From NCBI GenBank assembly GCA_903813345.2, contig CAIIXF020000007.1, positions 31,919,564-31,983,563 of the forward strand: 64,000 nt of DNA, given 5' to 3'. Shown here piece after piece: positions 22,401-36,300 of the stretch (position 1 is its first letter; every line of letters begins with the position of its first letter). Source of the DNA: Owenia fusiformis (taxonomy: Eukaryota > Annelida > Polychaeta > Sabellida > Oweniidae). Position numbers and translations under genes: made by a program. The notes under the pieces are model-generated. The model saw only the letters and a list, made by a program, of their open reading frames with translations, searched no databases and was not told where the DNA came from.

Positions 22401-25374
22401 TTCAATATAAATCAGAGGTATTTTGCTATGTTAGAGGAGAAAGCAATTTACTTTCAAAATATTAAGAATATTGGAATAGTCTTAAATATAATTTAATTCA
22501 TTACTGCAATCTTTAAATAATGATGTTTATGTATATTTCTGATGAGTCAAAATCAATCTTTTAAAACCTTTATACGTTTATGTTATTTGCGTCATGTGTG
22601 ATCAAATAACTCTTTATAATTAAATAAGAATGATTTTGATTAATTTTATATTGACTTTATATAGAATTGGAACTATACTATGTTTTTAAACAAATGAATT
22701 CAATTTAGCCTGTTGTGTATAATGCTGTTGTAATAACTTTGACTAAGAAACCTAATTAAGAAATCTTGTATCCAATGATAAGTATTTAATTAGGGTGTTG
22801 AAGTAAACAAAATATAGAGGTATTACATTAATTCCAATATACAGTATGTGGGAATGTGTTAGCACATTTGTGTTTTAAACAATTTTATTTCCAAATTCAT
22901 TTTCTAAACATGTGTGTAAAATTACTTTCTGTTTGTCGAAAATACATGATTATTTCATTACACATTTTTATTTCATATTTCAAAGCTTCAAATATGGAAA
23001 TACAATGATTAAATAATTTGGTGACTTTGGTAAAATATTCAATGAGTGGGGAATTTGAAATATATTTTGATTTAATAAATCAAAGAATTACAGATACAAA
23101 TTACAAAATTATTAAATATGGTGTTATCATTTGATTTGAAACTTTAATCTTTTACTTTTGATTAAGAAATTTCTTATAAATCAAGGGCTTTTAATTTATT
23201 TAACATGTTTACCCCTTAATTCACATTGAATTTCTAATTTATTGTCACATACTTTTTGTTTGTAAGACAAATTAACTTGTTTCATGTAAAATCAAACTCT
23301 TGGTTATTAAATATTTATTCCTACTGGTATATGATTTCACTTTAATGCTCAAACTAAGGAAAATAAAAAAATACATAGGTCCAAGTTGACTAGGGTCCGA
23401 GTTGACTAGGGTCCGAGTTAACTAGGGTCCAAGTTGACTAGGGTCCGAGTTGACTAGGAACCGCCCTGTATATGATTGTTTAAAACAACAGAAGTGATCA
23501 TGATTATTTTCACTTTGATTTCCACTTTGTATGTATAGTCGCAGTAAATGGTAAACATTCTCCAAATCAAGAAAGTTTCTTTTACTTAAATACTTTCCTA
23601 GTAATGATGTTGCTCTTTTCAGGCTACATTCTCTAGGGCACAGGTGTGCAATACTAGGCAACCAGGGGTACTACATCACCAAGACGTTGATGAGCTTAGT
23701 AGAAAGTTCCCACTCTGCATGTTGAACTTACACAATGAGTTGAGAGTCAAACATCGTTTGGGGCATCATGCAAGGGTAAAACATTTATAGTTTATTTAAT
23801 TTAACCATTGATTTAAATTAATGAGATCTGTAAAGGTGTTACTGATAGAACATTGATGTACTTGTTCTTCCATTTTTGAAATGATAGTTCATGCTTATTA
23901 GAGTAAAGGATCCCACATGCACAAGGTTCAGAATCTTCACTGGTGTATAGTCACTCAATGAAGGGCCAGTTGTGGCACCATTTCATTTACAATGGAATTA
24001 ATTTCTTTATCATGTAATCATGCTGATTATGAACTCCTGTAGCGTGTTTCACCTCATTTTAATTTTTACTTTAGATCCAGTACACATTATTCCTGAAGGA
24101 GGCTGGTATGCATGTAAATGAGGCTCTATTGTTCTGGGGACAAGAGTATTCTAAGCCAGTAGGTGGTGGGTCTCCATGTAAGCATACCTGGCAGAAAGAT
24201 GCCCGGAGGTATACCTACAATATACGCCATCTATATGGCTTGGAGGGCTCACGTATCAACTATAGAGGTCACTCTTGTGAAGCAATCCAGGTTAGATTTT
24301 TACTAACAGCAAATATTCTGTGACTAATAATATGAGTTTGTCTTCTTATTAAGGGTAGAATTACAACTTTTTCATACCCATTACCCTGCCTTCATTATTC
24401 AGATCTTTAAGTCAACCTTTATTCTTGGAAAATACATAGATTTCAACATAATTTTAAATATCGGAATCAGTGTCAAAATTGTTATTGTCTCTAACTTTTT
24501 CGTGGATGGTGTTCAGCGGTAAATCTTCGGTGTCTGTAACAAATGGCAGGGGGTCACATTTTGCATGTTGATGCCTTGTCCTTTTTAAGTTCCCTGTTCT
24601 TAAATGTTCACATTTACCATGTTTTTTCAGGGAATGACTCTTCAATGCAGAGATGAAGGAGGCTGTCCCTTCAGACACTTTGACAATGAAAATCTTAAAT
24701 CATTATTATCTAGTCAGTGTGCAAAATATCACATGGTTGATGACATCACAACATTAGCATCTCAGGGCCAGTATACTAATGCATGTACTGCTCATTTAAA
24801 GATGAAACTTTTTGAAAGAGACACAGATTCTGGTAAACATGGAATCAACTCAGATGGGAAATATATGCAATCTGAACATATTGAAATAAATCAGAATAAA
24901 TTGGACACCACATCTGCTGAAAATGATCTCATTAGACAAAAGGTATATTCGGAACAGAGTGAGACAAATGAGAAATTCAAACGTCAGCTGTTTTTGGCAA
25001 ATATCTCAAATGAACAGGATGTACGTGATGATTTTCACATCGAACCATCTCAGGGATTTGTCGTTGCAGATAATAACCAAATTATTCATGGAGAAAAACC
25101 TCACCCGGATGAGTCTATGAATGATAGTTGCTACTATTCTCAAGATCAAACCTATACAGAATCTCTATGCTCCGACAGTAATCTTAACATCAGTACTTCT
25201 GAATGCCAGAAACAAAAAAGTGACTTAGGGAAATGTGACTCTGCTGACATTACACACATGACAGGTGCCAAGAAACAAATCATAACTGATACAGGGAATG
25301 GGGCAAGTGTTGAGTTAAAGTCTTGTCCGACGCTATCAAAACCTGTGGAATATTTATTTTATATGCATGCATAA
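19482..25374 (+). CDS. PRIM2: DNA primase large subunit
   Basis: Six exons: 19482-19571, 20054-20181, 20959-21463, 23623-23775, 24075-24290 and 24631-25374 (TAA), all GT-AG and in phase, giving 611 aa. PRIM2 pairs with the catalytic subunit PRIM1 in the DNA polymerase alpha-primase complex in the nucleus and supports RNA primer initiation. Family landmarks are FYLQPP near the start, SHFTLRLA (about 67-75), NGFAFVP and the C-terminal iron-sulfur domain. The four cluster ligands are visible: Cys273 (PLCMLNLH), Cys360 (HSCEAI), Cys376 (GGCPFRH) and Cys416 (NACTAH); their spacing is close to that of human PRIM2. The start is the first ATG after an in-frame stop with no AG acceptor between, which makes the N-terminus about 30 residues shorter than in human. 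The last exon adds about 190 polar residues absent from the conserved core. AATAAA lies at 25563. Confidence 0.93.
21672..22265 (+). mobile_element. 5'-truncated LINE: C-terminal end of a reverse transcriptase ORF
   Basis: An uninterrupted frame, 21672-22046, has the typical tail of Jockey/CR1/RTE-type non-LTR retrotransposon ORF2: DIHKLEVAKFLYQY, then KYSGAQLWNNLPTSLK, then SIKCFEKNFR before the stop. A 3' region follows, ending in an A-rich tract near 22240-22265. It lies in PRIM2 intron 3, same strand. The intact frame suggests a fairly young insertion. Confidence 0.85.
22297..23463. mobile_element. Foldback element whose ends are inverted 17-bp minisatellites
   Basis: The left end has about six copies of a 17-bp unit (CTAGTCAACTCGGACCC, 22297-22395). 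The right end has about five copies of its complement (23377-23463). In both, TCAACTCGG and TTAACTCGG or TCAACTTGG variants are mixed. The about 980 bp between are very AT-rich and without ORFs. It sits directly after the LINE in PRIM2 intron 3. Confidence 0.75.
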
Positions 25375-27895
25375 AAGTCCCCAGTTTCTATGATATATCA
25401 AAATATTTTCAATTGGCAGGATTTCCCACCAACGATTTAAATGAATTATTGAAACAAAAACAACTACAGTATAAAATTAACATTCTACAAATATATTTGT
25501 ATGAAATATAGAGTTTACAATATAATATAATGCACCGCTTAAGGTATATGCTTTAAACAAAAAATAAATAATCATTTATGACAAAGTATTGCATTTTACT
25601 TATCCTGTATCAATTGGCAACTATTGCAACTAAAATTATGACTTATGTGCAAATTGCCTCAAAGGGAAGCACCCATGAACTTTAATTTGTACATCTTGCA
25701 ATTTTATAGTCCTGCACACATCCCTTATAATGCTACTCAGTTAAAAGTTGATTCAAAATGCTTTTATAGCTTGTATGCAGGGGTTAGTAGGTTTTTAAAC
25801 ATCGTACATTTGATATTTGAGCTCATATTATGATTTTAAAATACTTAACATATAGTCCATGCAAATGAATGGAAAGTTTCCTTGAGGCATTTTCTATGTT
25901 GTGTATAAGACTGATAATAATATTCTATGTTTGATGTATAAATGTACGAAGTTGATGAAATACAATATTCCATAAACTTATAGAAATTGGGAGAATTTAA
26001 CAATTCTGCTGAATGTTCGCTAAAATCCAAACAAACATTTATAAGTTTTCAGTGTTTTATCATTTTTGTTTTTCTAATCTTTACACATGCTTCCCTTTCA
26101 TTGTTTATTAGCAAATAAAGATTGAGGAGAAAGGAGTTGGAGATGTCATGAAAGGAAACATTTGGTTAAGACACTGTTTTTTAACATTTGAGACAGCATT
26201 TAACTTTACTACTACCCCCTGCATGCAGAGTCTAGTTAAAGACAAAGACGAAGCTCTCTTTTAAGAAGCAAAGTCGAATGAATGCAAAGGGTACTTTACT
26301 ACCTGTAATTATCTGTTTGATTTTTAAATATCACATTTATAAAAATGAACTTAATGGGAAAATTCAATTCATTAGGCCTGCAGGGTGACCAGGAAGTAAA
26401 TTTGTAAGTGGTCTTGTCTGAATTTAACAAATAATAAATTTATACTAGATTAGAGCACTGGAAATTTTAATTTCTGAACACCCTATAATGCCTATATATA
26501 TATATATATATATACATGCTATGTATATTTGTATAAATGTTCTATATTGAGTATGTCTGTGTACATTTGAAGCAATAAGTTGTATTAATAAATGAGGCAG
26601 TTGGGTTAGGAATGCAATAATCAAGAAATAAACATTACCTACATGTACATGAACTCATGTTACACACATTTACATGTAAATCGTCTTAATTAAATAACAC
26701 CTAATTAACATAACATGTGTCACACTCCTGTGTACTCTATTGTTCTGAAATTAAAAATAATGTTTGATTATCTTAATATTCCTTTTCATAAAAATCTTAC
26801 TTAAATGAAACTTACAATAACATATTTACATTAGATCCCAATAAAACTGGGTCCTTACCTAACCTCAAATAAAACATGTTTGTGAAAAAATAAAGTTGCT
26901 TAGAACAATACAAACATTTCTTTCTTATTTATTTCACAAACACAACAGAATCTCTTCATCTTAACTGAGTGCAGAGCTAAAACCATAAAAAACATGTTGT
27001 TATGGATACTCAAAACACAAAATTGCACAAAAAAGGAGAAACTAATCTGCCTTTGAGAGGCAGTGTTATGGATATTCTGGGTACATTTCTGTAAGCATTC
27101 TTAAATTCAAGAATTCATATAGTCTCGTTCTCTAACTATGATGTGATTTCAACCCCAGACTCATTGATTTATTAGTGATTAATGCTTGCAGATATAGTCC
27201 CTTGGTTTTTCACTGAACTATAATTAAAATATAGACTTGCAAACTGAAATTGTGCGCAAATAGCTTCAAAAGACTTTGCACATTGTCCACATTAACAAAA
27301 CAGAACCTCATTGGGTCTTTCACACCATGAATATGTATAAATACAGGGTGAACCAAAAATATTGCTGTACATCATTTGTTACACCATGTAACAAGTGCTC
27401 TCTATATTACACTGTGACCCTCTATATTTGGCAACTGATATATAAGCATTATAAACATTAGATACATACAATTATACAATACATGTATCTTCAAATAACA
27501 CCCACAAATGAGACATAGTTCCTTTTGTCTAAATTAATTCAGAATAAATTTCTAAATTGCAGTTTTATTTTGTGTGATTATTTAGTCATAACAAAAACAA
27601 TGGCCATATTTTGAATGGTTAAATGACAAAAAATGGAAGTTAATTTGATGAACATATCTCTAAATTGTACTTAATTAACTCAGTTTGAACATTTTTAACA
27701 AGTGTTCCCTTTTGACAGGTTTTACCATATAAATGATACATATTCTATTTTTCATTGTGACAGTCATAAATACTACCACTGCTACAGCCATATACTTAAT
27801 TAAGTATTCTGTTATTGCATTGATTATTAAAATGTACAGGTATAGCAAGTACTGCATATACGTTTTGTGACACAATCAAATGTGATGCAGAAACA
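25375..27895. other. Convergent intergenic region between PRIM2 and the PDZ gene
   Basis: It contains the 3' ends of both transcripts. On the minus strand an AATAAA complement lies at 27564-27569 for the PDZ gene. It also has a short element at about 26215-26293 related to one at 44.1 kb, a TA microsatellite at about 26493-26514, and an isolated mariner-like end (ACAGGGTGAACCAAAAAT) at 27343. No coding exon was seen. Confidence 0.6.
26215..26293. mobile_element. Short deletion copy of the TACCCTGC...GGGTA element
   Basis: It carries the same left end (TGCAGAGTCTAGTTAAA) and right end (GACGAAGCTCTCTTTTAAGA, then GAATGCAAAGGGTA) as the 44.1-kb element but lacks its ~290-bp middle. Confidence 0.6.
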
Positions 27896-30330
27896 TCATA
27901 GATAAGTAACTTCATCTGTTTCATTCACATAATGTTGAATGTTTTGAGCTTGCATCTTGTCTATGTACGTTAAGACACTCGGTTGTGACGCATCATCTGT
28001 CTCAGCCCCTAGCCAACATTCTGGCCTATGGGGGTGGGAGGATTCGCTTAAAGGCAGTGGAATGAAAAATGAGCTATTTCCAATAACTGACTCCGCTATT
28101 CCAAAGTCAAGATCATTGTCATTGTTGGAAAATGGTATTTTCCCTGTAAATCTAGAGAATAATCCTGCAACTGAGTTTTCCATTGATGGTTTTGGAGACA
28201 GCTTATCCCTCACAAAATTATTTTCATTCATTTGTGTTACAGGTGTTCCATTTTGAGCAGATGTGTGCTCAACATTAACATCTGTTGGCTCAATAATAAC
28301 ATTATCATTTTCAAAACCTTCGTGAATTTTCTCTAACTTTGAATTCTTGAATTTAATGTCTGTTTTTGCCTCCACAGGACTGCTTGATGAAAGGCTGCGT
28401 ATGTCCATTTCAGAAATCATGGAATCCTCAAGTGGAATGGGGGAACAAGGTGGAGATACCATCTCACCATTGCTAATTGAGCCATATCCTGAGCTTGTGT
28501 TGGATACCCTTGGACCAAGAACACTTGGTAACTTTCCTGAATTGTTTACTTCCTTGGAATCACTTTGTAGTTTATCATCTTTGATTACTAGTTGCACTGA
28601 ATCTATGTCAATAGGTGGGTCTTCATTTCTATCAATGTCAGAACTTGAGTTTTGTTCTGTATTCTCAATGCTAGGTGAAGTATACTCCTTATGTTTTTGA
28701 ACTATATGGCCACTGTGGTTCTCAACTGCATTTTGTTCATTGACTGATTGCACATCATCTTTTTGTAACTGCACAGCACTTAATTGCACATCAGTGTCAC
28801 TATCTACACTATTGGGGTCTATGGTTAGTTCTATCTGATCAAGATGTATAGGGGTTGCATCAGCAGTTGTCATAACAGGCACTTTTTCTGACTCCTCTTG
28901 GGTAGTAATATCATTATTGCCATTATTTTCAATCATTTTGGAATCTGGGCTTTCAGTGCTTTGAGACTCAGCTAAACATGGGCCAGCTGATATATTCTTA
29001 CATTCCGTCTCATTGTTCATATTTACATCTGATATTTTGCCATCCGATTCAGACAATTCATCATCTGAATCTGTGTTATAATAATAATCCTCAAACACAT
29101 CTTCATCATCATCAGACTCGATGATCTCTCCACTTTTACTTTCATCAATATCAATATCTACTGCAATATTTGTGAGGCTTGTTTTATAGACTTCATGTCC
29201 CTTGTGAAATGATTCTATCTTCACAGCTGGAGTATTGAAGAGAATTGGAGATATGCTCCTTGTTTGTTCATCTGTCGTTGATTCACTAATGGTTGCCTCA
29301 GCAACTTTGAGAGTATTAACCTGTATGTTTTCAGTTTTTGAGTTGACTTGAGCTTCAATTAAAGAATCACTATCTTTAGTCACTATTATTTTTGGGGGGA
29401 TATGAACATCTGCAGTGATCTCTTGTATATTTTCTGTAGGGCACTCAGTTTCAGATTCAATGCCAAATTCAGCTAGATTTGACATGGAGTCACTTAACTC
29501 TTTCATGTTTTCAAACGTGGATGACCCAGCAATTGAATCAGTCATTGATGATGCATCATTCTTGAAGTCTTCATCAGATTTGACACTTTTAATATGTTTA
29601 TTATGAGGTTCAGAGAGGTCTGGGACTGACATCACCTTAGCATGGGACTCTAGTCTTTTTATTCTACTTATTGCCGGAATGTCACTTAGAGCACTCAAAC
29701 TTGGTGCCTTGGGGGCCATTTTCTTTTTCTTTGTGGCCCCAACTCCTTGACCTTGAAATTTTATGTTCTGGGTGTTATATGGGGAATATGAGACTATAGG
29801 GAAACTAGATGGTCGACCTCGTTTTGAATCAAGCTGCTGCTCTGAAGAAGCTGCTCTTCTTAGAGTAGGAGAGAAATCAGGATGTTGTATTGGAGGGGAC
29901 AACTGATCAAGACTACAGGCTCCAACTATCTGTGAATCTAAACTACGACTAGACTGACGATGATGTCCTTTTTTCCATGTCTTACCTTCATGAATCACGT
30001 CTCCCTCATGAAAACTTGCTGAAAGAGGTGGGCTTGTGGGTGAAAATAAGCTATTGGCTGATCCTGAGTGAGGACTAATACTGTCTGGACTTAAGCGAGA
30101 TGAAGAAGTTGGCGAAGCATCAAAATATCCAGAATAACGAAAGTCTGAATTGAAACTTGATGCAGAGTAGCGCATACTTGGGTTATAGCTGGAGGCAAAA
30201 CTTATGTCACTGCGGAAGCTTGCCCTGGCAGGATCATCTAATGCCAGGAAACTCATATCAAGAGTATCTAGGGAGGTTAGGCTGCTCACGTCACTCTTGA
30301 AATCCCGTAAGTTCACGTCTTCAGGCGATC
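27896..30330 (-). CDS. TAMALIN: Last exon of the PDZ gene: 810-residue low-complexity tail
   Basis: The acceptor lies at 30331-30332 (AG on the minus strand) and the stop at 27896-27898. The tail has a Ser/Pro-rich first part (SPTSPPLSAS), a basic patch (KKKKMAPKAP), a strongly acidic patch with a tyrosine run (DVFEDYYYNTDSDDE), a Ser-rich block (SSGYGSIS, PPCSPIP) and the end VTYL. It has no recognisable folded domain. ORFs on the opposite strand here are shadows. Confidence 0.9.
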
Positions 30331-33300
30331 CTGGAAGAGTATTATATTTTGTAAATATAAAGGAACATATTGACATAATGATATTCGTACAAATGATTTT
30401 TCTTTGAAATTCCTAGCTTATTCTGTATACTTTGTATTAATAACAGCAATTTTATAAAGCTACAATAGTTGGTCCAACAGAACATATACAAATGATCAAA
30501 GAGTCAAGACATTGTGAAGGAGGTACCTACCCATCAGTATGCTTTGTTCTTTCATCTCAAGTTCCCGATATTCTTTGATCTTTTCATTCAGCACTTTCTA
30601 TAAGCAGAAACAAATCAGTGTTAAACAATACTGGCAGTGTGATTTTGAATTGCTGGTCTTGTCCAAGTAACATTATTGGAAAGAAAATTGGTACAGAACT
30701 ATGAAAGGCATTGTGTGTCTCATAATTCTAGGAGCATGGTTTTATATTTTTCAAAAATATTGCATATGTACGAGATTGAGTCTCTTCTCTTAAATCATGG
30801 GCTTTCAAGAAAAATGTTATTATTCTATCATTATTTTATTTTCTTTGACTTAAGGGTATTCTAGTTTAATCACATGCCCAAAAGTTTTGTCATATCTAAA
30901 CCATGAGGAAAACCTGCAGATATCGCACGTGCTTGATGGCACAGCTCATTGAGACCCACAAATTGCACTAATACTTGTCAAATTTTGTAACTACAAATTT
31001 TGTAACTACATAAAAATTTTACAATGTTTCAAGATGGTAAGATCTGACACTCCACATCACCATTGATACTGCATTGAATACAATTTGAAGCCAAATACGA
31101 GGCTCTCCCATCTTTCCAATTAAAGGGAATATAACAAAAGATTTCGGAAACCTAAATTTTCATATACAGATCGCTCCCAAATCTTCTCGAGTGATGCATA
31201 TATAAGCAGACTACACATGTACTTTGCCCTGCAGAAGATAACATTCTGTTGTATTGTAGTATATTGTATGTATATGACCCTGACAAATATATATATCTTT
31301 AATAAACAACCAGAAAAATTTAACAAAACTATTTGAACAAGTTTCCACAAATCAACAAAGATTAAGATCTCCACAGATTTCTACTAACAAAATGGACAGC
31401 AAAACAAAGCCCAAAGGAAAACATAAGATTATAGTATTTACTATGTCTACTAGCAAGGGCTCACATTAAGACACTAGATGTATGTGACACTGAAGTGAAT
31501 GGTAAAACAATAGGATACATGTTATGTAGGTAAACATAGCTTATCTTGCATGTGTACTATGAAAGTATCAGAGACCTCACGCTGACTTCTGGAATTTTAT
31601 GTCGACCTTGTTGAATGATTGTAACATTAAATTGGTGTTTATGAATAATGGTCATTAGTGTAACACCTATCATGATATAACTATAAGATGCTCAGAAACA
31701 TAGTTATGTGATGAAATTAAATTGCAATAAATTGATAAAAATAGACTCCTTGTAATAAATGAACTTAAGGCCTAACATGTCAGTGTATAGAATAAAAACA
31801 TGATTTAAATGACAGTAGTAATGAAAAAATGTGAACACATTCTCGATATTCATATTGTTCGATTGACCACATAATTTAATGGCATTCCAAAACTTTGAAA
31901 AATAAAATCTAAAAGCTCCAACCTCAGTAACACTAGACTAACAAATTAACCATAGATGGTATCGGTAGGATTTTTATAAAGTGAGGAAGATTGAAAATGT
32001 TCAGAAGAAATGAGTAGCTCCCATAATACTTTCATATTCTTTCATATTAGGGGATTCCCCTTAGCTTTCCCGTATGGTCATACAAGCCTTATATGGATCT
32101 ATCACATGATATTTAAAATGGCGGCAATAGCCTTAAAGATTCTCGCAATCTTTATCCAATCAGCGTTTGCGAGTGTGTCGGCTCACGTATAAAAGGCGAA
32201 TCCAACTCAAATCCATGCAGGGGTGTATGAGGTACTCAAATAGGAAAGAGCTCGTGAAATCTGAATTTATATGCACATGGTCAATGTTTACACATGTTTG
32301 GAGTTATTGAAGAAAATGTGATATGGGTGTGGTTCCGAATTTGAAGTCATTGCTGGAAAATATGATTTTAATACGTGAAATTATATCTATAAATACAGCA
32401 CTAAAAATAACAGTACACATGAAGTACATGTATGATTGTGTCCAGAAATGTTTGAAACCCTTACAGAAAATTCTGTCTGCATTTTGTCACCATTGCTCTT
32501 TCTTCCCGCATTCTAGTGCTGTTTGAATGAATATATTAATAAATGTATTTCTAACTAAAATATATCACATTTTTTGTGAAACCACAAACATTTAGATCAT
32601 TAAAAAAAATTCAATACTTGAGTGAGCACGATATGCAAGGGTTACTAAGTTGACACAGTAAATGACCACTGATATTGTGTTAGCAAATATGTATTAGCAG
32701 AATACGCTGTGTGCATGGACTAACACCCCTCACTTTCATAGTGAAGTGACTAATTGGTTTATGTTTACGTTTTAATGTGTTTTGGGTTCCTTGTTACAGC
32801 AAGGGGGGCCAGTAAAGTAGACTAATATGTTTGCATGGCAAATTTTGATCGAATATGTGAGACACTTTAAATGGATCTATCACATGATATTCAAAATGGC
32901 GAACAACGGTCAGTTTGATTCCCATATGGTCCTAAAAGCTTAATATGGATCTAGCACATGGGTACCACGTGACCGAATATGAAGGCTGAATATCACAATG
33001 TTATTCTGAATGAATGCAATAATGCTATTCTTAAAGATTAAGGCAAAGTCTCTTTTACATGTTTGAAAGACCCACAGGCTTAAAGTCAACCACGTATCCT
33101 AAACAATGAAAAATATCCCTTACCCTCAATTTCATGTACCTCGAATGAGCATCTATTTTCCTGCAACAATCCTCAAACAGAACAACCATCCTGGAAATAC
33201 AACAAACTTACACTGCTGTACAAAAAGGGAACTTATTTATTTTTTTATTATTTTTTTATGTATTACATTTTGTTGCTTTCATTAGAAACAGATGTGCAAT

Positions 33301-36300
33301 ACAAACATATACACTTAGTGTGTATAAAATATCTGATCTTAAACTTAGATTCACTTAAATTCAGTTATAATACTATGAGTGACCAATTTTGAGAATGTGG
33401 AGGCAATTCCTAAAATAATCTAAAAATGCTTCAAAAAGCAAAAAGAGGGCTCATTTTTGTCGAAATAGGAAGGAATTTTTGTGTCCCATATCCAGGGGGA
33501 AGCATTCCTTCATATCTGCATCCAAAATCATAGCATTTACATTTAGACTAAAAAAGTTATCTCTCTGTAATGGGTGAATAAAAAGATCTTGATGATAATT
33601 ACCTTATAAATAGCAGTTGTGGCCTTTCATGGGAGCAAGAACATGAAATAAATGTTAGCTTCTTATGAAGACATAGAATTCTTCTAATTCAAAGGGAGTA
33701 GAGTTAAGTAAAACTGTTGAAAGGGACAAGTATATCTTGAACACTAACCTGAGTGTATTTCCACAACGTTTCACAAACTTAACCAGTTGTTTATGGTTCC
33801 AGCCTCCTGTGCTTTTCCCATTGATGGCAAGGATAACATCTCCTAAAATTCAAATGCAACTTTACATTTATCATAGAAGATCAAATCAAGGATAACATAT
33901 AACAAGGCATTAACATGCAAAATATCACCACCTGTCATTTGCTACAGACACTGACCACAGACACCAACCCAGTGGCGTAACCAGGATTTTGATAGCAGGT
34001 ACGCGAGGCCAAAGGCTGAGCAAAACTAGTGGTCCCGGGGACATCCCCCTCGGAACTTTTTTGATTTTAGAACTTAAATGGTGCGTTCTGAGCGACATCA
34101 AACTGTGTAATGGGGTACTTCTACATCATTTAGGGTACGCAACTGCGTACCCTCAAGTATGCCTGGTTACGCGCCTGCAATCACCAAACGCTGACTACTG
34201 AACATCATCCATAAAAAGGTTGGAGAATATAACAATATGTGACATAAAATGCTCAATACTACATTTATTACATTATGTTCTAAATCATCTGAAAAAGTGT
34301 TTCCATTATTTCACCTTGTATCTGAAAATTGCACCAGGAAGACTCTGGATACTTTATTTAGGCTACAGTTGATTTTCTCAAATTGGCATGTTTTTCATAA
34401 CATTGTATCATATATTTCACATTGTTGAATGATGTGATGTTCCAGCACAAACAGTGGATATGATATGAATATGGCATTAACATGCAAAATATCACCACCT
34501 CCCATTTTTTACAAACCTCAAATGCAAAACACCAACCCCCAAACACCAAAAAGCTGAACACCATCCACAAAAAAATGCCATTTCCAGAAATAGGGATACA
34601 GAATAGTAGACCTACCTCTTCTGAGTCCAGCTAGGAATGCTGGTCCCTCCAGGTCAACATAGTCCACATAGGTTAGGACCTCATTTTGATTACTAGATTT
34701 ATGATGGATCACATAAGTCTGAAAGCAGAAAAGTAACAAGTTCAATAGCTGGTCACATTTGCCTCTGACTATTTCTGATATCATGATAGCCCATGTCATC
34801 TCATTTCTTTACTGACATCATGATAACCCATGTCATCTTATTTCTTAACCGATATCATGATAGCCCATGCCATCTTATTTCTTAACTGACATCATGATAA
34901 CCCATGCCATCTCATTTCTTTACTGATGTCATGATAGCCCATGCCATCTTATTTCTTAACTGACATCATGATAACCCATGTCATCTCATTTCTTTACTGA
35001 TGTCATGATAGCCCATGTCATCTTATTTCTTAACTGATATCATGATAGCCCATGCCATCTTATTTCTTAACTGACATCATGATAACCCATGCCATCTCAT
35101 TTCTTTACTGATGTCATGATAGCCCATGTCATCTTATTTCTTAACTGACATCATGATAACCCATGTCATCTCATTTCTTAACTGATATCATGATAGCCCA
35201 TGCCATCTTATTTCTTAACTGACATCATGATAACCCATGTCATCTCATTTCTTTACTGATGTCATGATAGCCCATGTCATCTTATTTCTTAACTGACATC
35301 ATGATAACCCATGTCATCTCATTTCTTTACTGATATCATGATAGTCCATGTCATTTCATTTCTTTACTGACATCATGATAACCCATGTCATGTAATTTCT
35401 TTACTGACATCATGATAGCCCATGCCATCTCATTTTTACTGAAATCATGATAATCCATGTCATCTCATTTCTTTACTGATATCATGAAAACCCATGTCAT
35501 CTAATTTCTTTACTGACATCATGATAGCCCATGGCATTTCATTTCTTTACTGACATCATGATAGCCCAAACCATTTAATTTCTTTACTGACATCATGATA
35601 ACCCATGCCATCTCATTTTTTTACTGACATCATGATAACCCATGCCATCTCATTTCTTTACTGACATCATGATAACCCATGTCATCTCATTTCTTTACTG
35701 ATGTCATGATAGCCCATGTCATCTTATTTCTTAACTGATATCATGATAGCCCATGCCATCTTATTTCTTAACTGACATCATGATAACCCATGCCATCTCA
35801 TTTCTTTACTGATGTCATGATAGCCCATGTCATCTTATTTCTTAACTGACATCATGATAACCCATGTCATCTCATTTCTTAACTGATATCATGATAGCCC
35901 ATGCCATCTTATTTCTTAACTGACATCATGATAACCCATGTCATCTCATTTCTTTACTGATGTCATGATAGCCCATGTCATCTTATTTCTTAACTGACAT
36001 CATGATAACCCATGTCATCTCATTTCTTTACTGATATCATGATAGTCCATGTCATTTCATTTCTTTACTGACATCATGATAACCCATGTCATGTAATTTC
36101 TTTACTGACATCATGATAGCCCATGCCATCTCATTTTTACTGAAATCATGATAATCCATGTCATCTCATTTCTTTACTGATATCATGAAAACCCATGTCA
36201 TCTAATTTCTTTACTGACATCATGATAGCCCATGGCATTTCATTTCTTTACTGACATCATGATAGCCCAAACCATTTAATTTCTTTACTGACATCATGAT

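Noticed and set aside
27957-30407. Plus-strand ORFs opposite the last PDZ-gene exon
   Set aside because: They are shadows of the long minus-strand exon, with skewed Ser/Leu composition and no domain.
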